DNA of 6,994 nt from Oxalobacteraceae bacterium (GCA_947487325.1 CANKWG010000122.1:1-6994); one strand, 5' to 3'; positions 1-6,180 are shown, counted from the first letter of the stretch. Notes: generated by a model not told the origin, from the letters alone. Numbers and translations: made by a program.

Positions 1-373
1 CGAGCCGGATCTGACCGCACTGTATGCGACGCTTCCCGAGCGCGGGATACAGGTGGTCATGCCGGTCGTACTGGAAAAAAATCAGCCTTTGCACTTCGTT
101 CAATGGCAGGCCGGCGATGCACTGGAGCGCGACGCCAGCGGAACTCTGGCCCCAACAAATCGGAATCATTTTGTGAAACCTGATGCGATTCTCGCGCCTT
201 GTGTGGGTTACAACGACGCGCGGTACCGGTTGGGCTATGGCGGCGGTTATTTCGATCGCACCCTCGCGCAATCGCCTCGACCGCTGGCCATCGGCATTGC
301 GTATTCGATCACGAAAGCCGACTTTCCGGCAGACGTTTTTGATATTCCGTTGGATGTGATCCTGACCGACTGA
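1..373 (+). CDS. ygfA: 5-formyltetrahydrofolate cyclo-ligase (5' end outside window)
   Basis: This enzyme (MTHFS, also called Fau/YgfA) uses ATP to convert 5-formyl-THF to 5,10-methenyl-THF in the cytoplasm, returning a storage or inhibitory folate to one-carbon metabolism. The reading frame is open from base 2 to the TGA at 371-373, giving about 123 C-terminal residues of a protein usually near 190-200. The family signature is clear: a strand ending in DAILAPCVGYN followed by YRLGYGGGYFDRTL, the glycine-rich nucleotide/folate loop, and then a short C-terminal strand-helix region ending in LDVILTD. The ATG at base 53 is internal and is not the start. The gene converges on metF with no gap: its TGA abuts the metF stop in the palindrome TGATCA. 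No terminator is visible after it. The family call is firm; the symbol follows E. coli usage. Confidence 0.93.
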   Translation, partial: EPDLTALYATLPERGIQVVMPVVLEKNQPLHFVQWQAGDALERDASGTLAPTNRNHFVKPDAILAPCVGYNDARYRLGYGGGYFDRTLAQSPRPLAIGIAYSITKADFPADVFDIPLDVILTD

Positions 374-1225
374 TCAACGTCCCGCAATGCGCTTCCAGAT
401 CGCAATCGTTGGGGCTGCCTGGTTCAATGTGTAAAAGTGCAACCCAGGTGCTCCGCCAGCAATCAGCCGATCACACATCTGCGTGACTACATCCAAACCG
501 AAAGCGCGAATAGAAGCGCTGTCATCGCCAAAGCTGGCAAGTTTCAGGCGAATCCAGCGCGGTATCTCTGCGCCACACATGTCGGAGAAACGCATGAGCT
601 GTGTGTAATTGGTAATGGGCATGATGCCGGCAACGACGGGTACATCGACACCGGCTTTGTGTAGCTCATCAACGAAACGGAAATAGGCATCCGCGTTATA
701 AAAATACTGCGTGATCGCCGAGTTAGCACCCGCTTTGATCTTGCGAATGAAATTCTGCAGATCATCTTGCGGTGAGCGCGCCTGCGGATGCATCTCGGGG
801 TATGCGGCGGCTTCAATGTGAAACCAATCACCGGTTTCAGCGCGAATGAATTCGATCAGCTCGCTGGCGTGACTGAACTCACCGGATAGGCCGCCGAAAC
901 CGCTGGGCAGATCGCCTCGCAAGGCAACGATGTGGCGTATGCCATGTGATTTGTATTCAGTGATGATCTCGCGCAACTCGGCGCGACTGCGTCCTATGCA
1001 GGACAAATGCGGCGCGGCCTTGTGACCTTCGCGTTGAATTTCCAGTACGGTGTCGCGCGTACCCGCCTGAGTCGAGCCGGCAGCACCAAACGTAACCGAG
1101 AAATACTCCGGCCCGAGTTCGGCGAGTTGCACGCGTGCCGCGCGCAGTTTGTCCGCACCCTCGGTAGTCTTGGGCGGGAAGAATTCCATACTGATATCGG
1201 GCGTATTCAAAGCGGGAGCAGTCAT
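374..1225 (-). CDS. metF: Methylenetetrahydrofolate reductase MetF
   Basis: MetF is a cytoplasmic flavoenzyme that reduces 5,10-methylene-THF to 5-methyl-THF, the methyl donor for methionine synthesis from homocysteine. Length is 283 residues from the ATG at 1225, normal for bacterial MetF. Seen in the protein: EFFPPKT near the N-terminus (Glu14 matches the catalytic Glu28 of E. coli), SVTFGAAGST at about 43-52, the FAD/folate-site motif ALRGDLP (Asp105), GANSAITQYFYN (Gln173), GIMPITN, and a C-terminal GAPGLHFYTLN. A GTG at 1237 would add four residues (MIHP) and overlap the upstream TGA stop as GTGA. Neither start has a good Shine-Dalgarno sequence, so translation is probably coupled to the upstream gene. 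I prefer the ATG, but the GTG is a real alternative. It is the last gene of the ahcY cluster and should share its SAH-responsive leader. Confidence 0.96.
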   Translation of the reverse strand: MTAPALNTPDISMEFFPPKTTEGADKLRAARVQLAELGPEYFSVTFGAAGSTQAGTRDTVLEIQREGHKAAPHLSCIGRSRAELREIITEYKSHGIRHIVALRGDLPSGFGGLSGEFSHASELIEFIRAETGDWFHIEAAAYPEMHPQARSPQDDLQNFIRKIKAGANSAITQYFYNADAYFRFVDELHKAGVDVPVVAGIMPITNYTQLMRFSDMCGAEIPRWIRLKLASFGDDSASIRAFGLDVVTQMCDRLIAGGAPGLHFYTLNQAAPTIAIWKRIAGR

Positions 1226-1233
1226 TGGATGAA

Positions 1234-1578
1234 TCACTTTTTTCGTATCAAGATAGCCGACAGCAGCCAGGACAGCAGGCTGTAGACAAATGCAGCAAGC
1301 ACGGCAGCACCAAATCCTGCGACCTGAAAACCAGAGACCAGATCAGCGACCGCCCAGAACATCAGGCCGTTGATCACAAATACAAACAAGCCGAGCGTCA
1401 GGAAAGTCACCGGCAGCGTGAGCAAAATCAGCACGGGGCGAATCAGCGTATTGACCAGCCCGAGAACCAAGGCTGCGATCAGCGCGGTAGTGAAACTGTC
1501 GACTTGCACGGAGTCGAGCAAATGGGGCAGCGCGAAAATCGCGACCGTATTGATCAGCCAAAGAAGCAGCAGGCGCAT
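1234..1578 (-). CDS. Small four-helix membrane protein, phage holin family 4 / YvlD-like
   Basis: This is a 114-residue, very hydrophobic protein of the family named for mycobacterial-type phage holins (Phage_holin_4_2, YvlD-like). Four membrane segments can be seen, at about residues 3-20, 29-49, 53-78 and 86-110. A polar NTLIRP motif (about 43-48) joins the second and third, and the tail is basic (IRKK). The family name is historical: there is no endolysin or other phage gene nearby, and its role in the inner membrane is unknown. It begins at ATG 1578 without a clear ribosome binding site, 96 nt after the ahcY stop and downstream of a long hairpin. It ends in a TGA that overlaps the alternative GTG start of metF. 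The position between ahcY and metF is, from memory, recurrent in Burkholderiales. This suggests a link to the methyl cycle, but no function can be assigned. Confidence 0.87.
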   Translation of the reverse strand: MRLLLLWLINTVAIFALPHLLDSVQVDSFTTALIAALVLGLVNTLIRPVLILLTLPVTFLTLGLFVFVINGLMFWAVADLVSGFQVAGFGAAVLAAFVYSLLSWLLSAILIRKK

Positions 1579-1627
1579 GTGTGACGCGTGTGGTTCGCGC
1601 GTGAGCGAAGTCGTTAAAGGAATCCGT

Positions 1628-1658
1628 GCATCACCGGGCTTCGTGAGCCCGGTGATGC
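1628..1658 (-). other. Strong intercistronic hairpin between ahcY and the holin-like gene
   Basis: A perfect 13-bp inverted repeat (1628-1640 pairing with 1646-1658) encloses a 5-nt loop, CACGA on the minus strand. It starts 16 nt after the ahcY stop codon. On the minus strand it is followed by ACGGATTCCTTTAACG, which is not a proper uridine tract. It therefore looks more like an mRNA-stabilising or processing hairpin, or a leaky attenuator that lowers expression of the downstream genes, than a full intrinsic terminator. The pairing is read directly from the sequence; the role is inferred. Confidence 0.7.
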
Positions 1659-1674
1659 AGAATCCATACTGCGA

Positions 1675-3093
1675 TTAGTAGCGATAGTGTTCCGGCTTGA
1701 ACGGACCCTGCGTAGTCACACCGATGTAGGCCGCTTGTTCCGCGGACAATTCCGTAAGCTGCGCATTGAGCGTTTTGAGCTGCAGACGCGCGACTTTTTC
1801 ATCGAGATGCTTAGGCAAGGTGTAAACACCGATCGGATACGCCTTGGTGTTGGTGAACAGTTCAATCTGCGCAATCGTCTGGTTCGCAAACGACGAGCTC
1901 ATCACATACGATGGGTGACCCGTGCCGCAACCCAGATTCACCAGACGACCTTCGGCGAGCAGAATGATGCGCTTGCCATCGGGGAAGATCACGTGATCGA
2001 CTTGAGGCTTGATGTTTTCCCAGGTGTACTGCTTCAGCGCGACGACTTCGATTTCATTGTCGAAGTGACCGATGTTGCAGACGATGGCCTGGTCTTTCAT
2101 CTTCGCCATGTGCTCATGCGTGATCACATGGTAGTTGCCGGTGGCGGTCACGAAGATGTCGGCGTGTTCGGCCGCATAGTCCATGGTTACGACGCGATAG
2201 CCTTCCATTGCTGCCTGCAGCGCGCAGATAGGATCGATTTCGGTGACCCAGACTTGCGCAGACAAAGCGCGCAGCGCTTGTGCAGAGCCCTTGCCCACGT
2301 CGCCATAACCCGCAACGACGGCGACTTTACCGGCGATCATGACGTCAGTTGCACGCTTGATGGCATCGACCAGCGATTCACGGCAGCCGTACAGGTTGTC
2401 GAACTTGGACTTGGTAACCGAGTCGTTGACATTAATCGCGGGGAAAGCCAGCTTGCCTTCTTTGTGCATCTGATACAGGCGATGCACACCGGTCGTGGTC
2501 TCTTCAGTCACGCCGATGATCTGCGCCAGACGAGTGGAGTACCAAGTCTTGTCGGTCGCGAGTTTTTTCTTGATCGAGTTGAACAGGCAAATCGATTCTT
2601 CTGAATCCGGATGATCCAGCACGCTGATATCTTTCTCAGCGCGTGTGCCCAGATGCAGCAGCAAAGTAGCATCGCCACCATCATCCAGAATCATGTTGGA
2701 GTAACCACCGTCTGGCCACTCAAAAATACGATGGGTGTAGTCCCAGTACTCGTCGAGTGTTTCGCCTTTGTACGCAAAAACCGGCGTGCCAGCGGCTGCG
2801 ATAGCAGCGGCTGCGTGATCCTGTGTGGAGTAGATGTTGCACGATGCCCAGCGAACTTGCGCGCCCAAGGCTTCGAGCGTCTGAATAAGCACGGCCGTCT
2901 GGATGGTCATGTGCAGGGAACCTGTCACGCGCGCGCCTTTGAGCGGTTGCTTGGCAGCGAATTCCGCACGAATGGCCATCAGGCCAGGCATTTCAGTTTC
3001 GGCAATGCGCATTTCCTTGTTGCCAAAGTCAGCGAGGCTGATATCTGCAACGTGGTAGTCGTGGGTACTTGAGTTTTTTAATACGGCGCTCAT
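1675..3093 (-). CDS. ahcY: S-adenosyl-L-homocysteine hydrolase AhcY
   Basis: AhcY is a cytoplasmic NAD-dependent enzyme that splits SAH into adenosine and homocysteine, relieving product inhibition of methyltransferases. The protein has 472 residues. Features in order: GSLHMTIQTAVLIQTL (about 58-73) and SCNIYSTQDHAAAA in the substrate domain; the extra segment of about 40 residues found in the long bacterial form (roughly 150-190, with DHPDSEES); DSVTKSKFDN with Lys228 and Asp232 matching the catalytic pair; the NAD-binding loop GYGDVGKG (262-269); LGCGTGHPSYVMSSSFANQ; and the C-terminal FKPEHYRY, which completes the partner subunit's cofactor site. The ATG at 3093 lies 6 nt after AAGGAG; a GTG three bases upstream is only 3 nt from it and is less likely. 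It is the first gene of the ahcY/holin-like/metF cluster and follows an SAH riboswitch, so expression should rise with SAH. Confidence 0.98.
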   Translation of the reverse strand: MSAVLKNSSTHDYHVADISLADFGNKEMRIAETEMPGLMAIRAEFAAKQPLKGARVTGSLHMTIQTAVLIQTLEALGAQVRWASCNIYSTQDHAAAAIAAAGTPVFAYKGETLDEYWDYTHRIFEWPDGGYSNMILDDGGDATLLLHLGTRAEKDISVLDHPDSEESICLFNSIKKKLATDKTWYSTRLAQIIGVTEETTTGVHRLYQMHKEGKLAFPAINVNDSVTKSKFDNLYGCRESLVDAIKRATDVMIAGKVAVVAGYGDVGKGSAQALRALSAQVWVTEIDPICALQAAMEGYRVVTMDYAAEHADIFVTATGNYHVITHEHMAKMKDQAIVCNIGHFDNEIEVVALKQYTWENIKPQVDHVIFPDGKRIILLAEGRLVNLGCGTGHPSYVMSSSFANQTIAQIELFTNTKAYPIGVYTLPKHLDEKVARLQLKTLNAQLTELSAEQAAYIGVTTQGPFKPEHYRY

Positions 3094-3105
3094 CACGCTC
3101 TCCTT
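3094..3105 (-). promoter_or_regulatory. ahcY ribosome binding site with complementary anti-RBS in the leader
   Basis: The Shine-Dalgarno sequence AAGGAG occupies 3105-3100, 6 nt before the ATG at 3093, and decides that start over the GTG at 3096. The adjoining GAGCGTG (3100-3094) can pair over 7 bp, one of them a G-U, with CGCGCTC (3133-3127) at the 3' end of the riboswitch aptamer. The same CGCTC is needed for the ligand-bound pseudoknot. The two pairings exclude each other, which points to translational control. This is inferred from base pairing only. Confidence 0.7.
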
Positions 3106-3120
3106 TCAATTGAAAAAAAG

Positions 3121-3197
3121 TAACGTGAGCGCGGTTGCGGTGAAGACTGACCAAGCCTGGCGAAATTCTGATGATTTCGTCGCAACGCTCCTTGGCA
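3121..3197 (-). promoter_or_regulatory. SAH riboswitch upstream of ahcY
   Basis: This leader RNA matches the known S-adenosylhomocysteine riboswitch in sequence and fold. P1 is CCAAG (3195-3191) pairing with CTTGG (3155-3151). Directly after the 5' strand comes the conserved GAGCGTTGCG (3190-3181). P2 includes CGAAAT (3179-3174) with ATTTCG (3166-3161), closing a 7-nt loop, followed by the conserved CCAGGC. The 3' GCGCTCACG (3132-3124) supplies CGCTC (3131-3127), which pairs with GAGCG (3190-3186) to form the pseudoknot. The optional P4 hairpin is not obvious. The family senses SAH with strong discrimination against SAM and normally turns on SAH-recycling genes, which fits ahcY immediately downstream. 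It begins within about 10 nt of the predicted transcription start. Confidence 0.93.
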
Positions 3198-3204
3198 GGG
3201 CAAT

Positions 3205-3232
3205 ATTCTAACTGAAAATTCCATGACGTCGT
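3205..3232 (-). promoter_or_regulatory. Candidate promoter for the ahcY cluster
   Basis: TAGAAT (3210-3205) is a good -10 hexamer, and transcription from about 3199-3197 would begin right at riboswitch P1, as expected for such leaders. The best -35 is weak: ACGACG (3232-3227, three of six consensus bases, 16-nt spacer). The TAG of the -10 is also the stop codon of the rhombosortase gene, so the promoter lies inside the 3' end of that gene. Placement is supported mainly by its position relative to the aptamer. Confidence 0.5.
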
Positions 3233-3771
3233 GCACGCGCGCGAAAAACCGCCCAAACCAGACCGGAGAGCGCGCCATAGCCATGCGCAATCGTGACTAC
3301 CGACGTCTCACTGAACGCATACGAGGGCAAAACAAGCTTGATCGCCAGCAGCAAGAGCGCAGCGCTAGCCACTCTGTCGCCAGTTCGGCACCACCATGCC
3401 GTGGCGCAGCCCGCCCACAAACCATGCAAAAGGCCGGACAAGCCGGCGTACCAAACAATCGCTGGCGCAAACCACCACAACAGAAAGCTGGTGGCGGCGG
3501 CTGTCCCTACCGATAGCGCGCAGGCTTCCGCCAGTCCAAGCTCATCCCAAACGTATTCACAGATGACGAGCAGTCCCAGCAAATTGGTCAGGCAATGCCG
3601 AACACTCAAATGCACGAAGTGCCCGCTTATCCAGCGCCACACTTGTCCATCGGCGATCTCTGCACGCTTCCACATCAGCGTGTCGGTGGCCGCGGGCCAA
3701 GCGAGCATGAGCAGCGAAATCAGCGAGACGATGGCTGCGAACTGCCAGCGCGCTGAATGGCGTGCATCCAT
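3208..3771 (-). CDS. Rhombosortase (rhomboid-family intramembrane serine protease)
   Basis: Rhombosortases are inner-membrane rhomboid-like proteases that cleave the GlyGly-CTERM tail of exported proteins, as RrtA does in Vibrio cholerae. The protein has 187 residues from the ATG at 3771, short like other family members, with about six membrane segments (roughly 11-26, 62-76, 82-104, 107-125, 132-150, 158-177). Seen directly: the GHFVHLSVRHCLTN motif (His51, His54, His59, Asn63) after the first helix, the catalytic serine motif AGLSGLLHG (Ser112) and the catalytic histidine in IAHGYGALSG (His163). The chosen ATG overlaps the TGA stop of the upstream protease gene as TGATG, indicating translational coupling; a GTG at 3819 would add 16 poorly conserved-looking residues and is less likely. 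The adjacent protease carries the matching C-terminal signal, making it the obvious substrate. The TAG stop falls within the presumed ahcY -10 box. Confidence 0.92.
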   Translation of the reverse strand: MDARHSARWQFAAIVSLISLLMLAWPAATDTLMWKRAEIADGQVWRWISGHFVHLSVRHCLTNLLGLLVICEYVWDELGLAEACALSVGTAAATSFLLWWFAPAIVWYAGLSGLLHGLWAGCATAWWCRTGDRVASAALLLLAIKLVLPSYAFSETSVVTIAHGYGALSGLVWAVFRARARRHGIFS

Positions 3772-5969
3772 CAGTGCCGACGAATACGTCGCCCAAGTGC
3801 CAGCAGCGCCAGCGACCACAAGATGAGGTCACCGTCCAGACTGCCGCCACCGCCGCCGCTGCTGGCTATGGGCGCATTGATGGTTCCGACGCCTCCGACG
3901 TTTCCGATGCCTCCGGTATTGCCAATCGCATCACTGACGGTCACCGTCAACTCGGCTTGCGCGCTCTCACCATACGCATCGCTGGCGTACCAGGGAATGC
4001 GGTAGCTACCCACAGGTGCAGTGCCGCTCCAATCAAACAAGCCTGTTGCGGACAGACTAGCGCCCTCGGGAAGAGCGCCTGCATGAAACACCAGCGCGTC
4101 GCCGTCGACATCGGTGGCTCGTAATTGCAGTTGTAATCGACTGCCCCAGCCAAGCTGCTGCTCTGCCACGGGCTCAGTCACCGGCAGGTTGTTGATGCGA
4201 ACGCTGGCTGATGCAGTCGCAATGGCACCTGCGCTGTCGATGGCTTCGAGGGTGAAAACATAACGACCCAGCGCCGGTGCGATGAAACTTGCCACAGGCT
4301 GATCGGCATTAAGCAAGCTGACACTGGCCGGGTTCGAAGTAGCAGCTCGCCACTGGTAACTTACAATAGGATGGCCATCGGCAGTTCTGACGCTGCCACG
4401 CAGCAGGACATTCGCCGCTGGTGCGACCACCTGACTGTCGGTCTCCATTTGTATTACGGGGCCGCGCGCGCTCAGTGCGTTCAGCGTGGCCAGCGCATCC
4501 AGCAAACCTGCGCCGCACAGACCTGCATTAGCAACAAGCGCGCACGCACCGCTGGGTGGCGTTGGTCGTGCGGACGCACGCAGCATGGAAATGATTTCAG
4601 CGCGGTCCAGCGATGCGTTCAGTGAGAGCATCAGCGCAATCGTGCCGGCCACATGCGGTGCCGCCATGCTGGTGCCAATTTTCCATGCGCCTGTATCCAG
4701 CCCCGGGGTCGTGGTGCCAGCATTCCCCAAGGAGTACACCGCCGCGCCATTGCTGCTGTAAATGGAAAAGCAATCGGTCGCGAGCGTGCCGCAACCACCA
4801 CCGGGCGCGCTGACGATTACCTCGGGCCCGATGTTGGCGTATTCGGCATTGTCGCCATCAACGGCATGCGCAGTGATGGCCAGCGCACCTCGGCAATTGG
4901 CGGGCTGATTAACGGCACTAGAAGCACCATTGCCAGATGAAATGACTACTATCGCGCCAAGCGCATTCACATCGTCGATCGCTCGTTGAAACGCATCGGA
5001 GCACGTGCCTGAACTGCCCAGACTGAGATTGATGATGCGCGCCGGGTAGGCATTGTGTGGCACGTTGGGCACATCAATTCCAGCAGCCCAACGCAGGGCA
5101 TCGGCGATGTCGGAGGTATAGCCACCACATTTGCCGAGTACGCGCACCGGCAAAATGCGGACATGCGGCGCAATCCCTGTGCCATACAAACCATTGTTCA
5201 TCAGCGCGGCGATGATGCCCATCACGTGCGTGCCGTGCCAGCTTGAATGACTCGCCGCAGATCCGCGAGCACATTCGCCTGCTGCCACGAAATCGCCCGG
5301 ATCGCTGGCATCGGCGTCGCGCCCATCACCATCGTTAGCGGTTGATGCATAGGAAATGAAATCGTAGCCCGGCAGCATGGACTGCAGATCCGCATGCGGA
5401 CGGTAGCCAGTATCGAGTACAGCGACATTAATAGTTTCGCTGCCCAAGGTCAGACCCCAGCTGCCCGGCAGGTCCGCACCGCCAAAGTTGTTGCCAGTCG
5501 GCGCCATGTAATGCCACTGCCCGGGTGAGGCGCTGTACGCAGGATCATTGGGCAGCACACTGTCGGCTTGCATCATCAGATCAAGCTCGGCATTCATCAC
5601 TTCACCGCTATGCCGCAAACGCGCCGCGATGGCACGGGCCTCGCTCGAAGTGACGGGCGCATTAAGTCGAAGCAGATGCGCGCGCCCCGACAACTTGCGA
5701 TCCAACGTCATAGGTACATTGGCCAGCGCGGCCAGCCGCGCGGTTTTACCTTGCGTGAGTTGCGCATCGATTTTGCTGCCGCGCATTGGATGAGGCGTCA
5801 CGATCAGTCGGTCAATCAGAGGCTCAAACTTTGGCGTCGGCGGCAAGCGAGAACCGGCTTTACGCGGCGGTGCTGTCTGAGCAATCGAAGATGTCAGCAC
5901 AAACGATAACGACAAACAGAAAAGAAGAATCGATGCGCGCAGACGATGCTGCGCAAAATGAAGGTGCAT
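3771..5969 (-). CDS. Secreted S8 (subtilisin-like) serine protease with GlyGly-CTERM tail
   Basis: This is a 732-residue preproprotease. A signal peptide (about 1-30: basic start, hydrophobic ILLFCLSLSFVLTSS, likely cleavage near SIA-Q) directs Sec export. Residues about 31-150 form a propeptide-like region. The S8 catalytic domain (about 150-500) has Asp186 in VAVLDTG, His245 in SWHGTHVMG, the oxyanion Asn347 in ISSGNG and Ser434 in GTSMAAPHVAG, so it should be active. Eight cysteines (233, 281, 323, 359, 393, 400, 476, 485) could form four disulfides. Two beta-sandwich-like domains follow: PKD-like at about 505-592 and cadherin/Ig-like at about 595-680 (ATDVDGDAL). A glycine-rich linker and the rhombosortase tail end the protein. 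The ATG at 5969 is the first start after an in-frame TAA at 5996-5994; no good Shine-Dalgarno is visible. It is coupled by TGATG to the rhombosortase gene. The natural protein targets cannot be told from the sequence. Confidence 0.95.
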   Translation of the reverse strand: MHLHFAQHRLRASILLFCLSLSFVLTSSIAQTAPPRKAGSRLPPTPKFEPLIDRLIVTPHPMRGSKIDAQLTQGKTARLAALANVPMTLDRKLSGRAHLLRLNAPVTSSEARAIAARLRHSGEVMNAELDLMMQADSVLPNDPAYSASPGQWHYMAPTGNNFGGADLPGSWGLTLGSETINVAVLDTGYRPHADLQSMLPGYDFISYASTANDGDGRDADASDPGDFVAAGECARGSAASHSSWHGTHVMGIIAALMNNGLYGTGIAPHVRILPVRVLGKCGGYTSDIADALRWAAGIDVPNVPHNAYPARIINLSLGSSGTCSDAFQRAIDDVNALGAIVVISSGNGASSAVNQPANCRGALAITAHAVDGDNAEYANIGPEVIVSAPGGGCGTLATDCFSIYSSNGAAVYSLGNAGTTTPGLDTGAWKIGTSMAAPHVAGTIALMLSLNASLDRAEIISMLRASARPTPPSGACALVANAGLCGAGLLDALATLNALSARGPVIQMETDSQVVAPAANVLLRGSVRTADGHPIVSYQWRAATSNPASVSLLNADQPVASFIAPALGRYVFTLEAIDSAGAIATASASVRINNLPVTEPVAEQQLGWGSRLQLQLRATDVDGDALVFHAGALPEGASLSATGLFDWSGTAPVGSYRIPWYASDAYGESAQAELTVTVSDAIGNTGGIGNVGGVGTINAPIASSGGGGGSLDGDLILWSLALLALGRRIRRH
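3774..3857 (-). other. GlyGly-CTERM sorting signal of the S8 protease
   Basis: The last 28 residues (705-732) have the three parts of the GlyGly-CTERM signal: a glycine run GGGGGS, a hydrophobic helix LILWSLALLALG (715-726), and a basic end RRIRRH. In known cases a rhombosortase cleaves near the glycines, after which the protein is modified, surface-associated or released, typically via type II secretion. No type II secretion genes are in this window. Confidence 0.88.
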
Positions 5970-6034
5970 GAATATCGCTGATGCCCGTTTGTTTTAAGCA
6001 AGCACGACTCTAGCAGCGAGGAAATCATTTACGG

Positions 6035-6085
6035 TTACATCATGCAAATCTGTACACGGTATATTTAAAACATGACATTACATCA
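6035..6085 (-). repeat. Direct repeat TGATGTAA flanking the putative protease promoter
   Basis: The octamer TGATGTAA occurs on the minus strand at 6085-6078 and again at 6042-6035, a 43-bp shift close to four helical turns. One copy overlaps the tentative -35 hexamer and the other lies just downstream of the predicted start. Such an arrangement could be a pair of operator sites. Two copies of an octamer may also be chance. Confidence 0.3.
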
Positions 6086-6086
6086 A
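6058..6086 (-). promoter_or_regulatory. Tentative promoter for the protease/rhombosortase unit
   Basis: TTGATG (6086-6081) and TATACC (6063-6058), each matching four of six sigma-70 consensus bases, are separated by 17 nt. Transcription would begin near 6051, giving a leader of about 80 nt. The call rests only on hexamer match and spacing. Confidence 0.3.
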
Positions 6087-6180
6087 TCAGCGGCATGAGC
6101 TGCACAGCGCATGTGCGCGAGCCTTCAGCATGAAGGTGCTTGCATCACAAGATAATCTTTTGAATCGAAGATCGAAGACG

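Noticed and set aside
1234..1578. Prophage remnant suggested by the holin-family protein
   Set aside because: No endolysin, spanin, integrase or structural phage gene is nearby, and the family is common in non-phage chromosomal settings beside ahcY and metF.
1628..1658. Hairpin after ahcY as a full intrinsic terminator
   Set aside because: It lacks the run of uridines after the stem on the minus strand, and the downstream genes have no evident promoter of their own, so complete termination is unlikely.
1687..2604. Long plus-strand open frame (about 305 codons) opposite ahcY
   Set aside because: It lies wholly antisense to the unmistakable ahcY gene; its protein has no recognisable motifs and an arginine/histidine/aspartate-heavy composition typical of a reverse-strand shadow.
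3772..3819. Upstream GTG start extending the rhombosortase by 16 residues
   Set aside because: The ATG at 3771 overlaps the protease stop as TGATG and gives a normal family N-terminus; the extension would overlap the protease C-terminal coding region.
3293..3826. Plus-strand open frame of about 177 codons opposite the rhombosortase gene
   Set aside because: It is antisense to a gene with intact catalytic motifs and translational coupling; the predicted protein is low-complexity and matches nothing I recognise.
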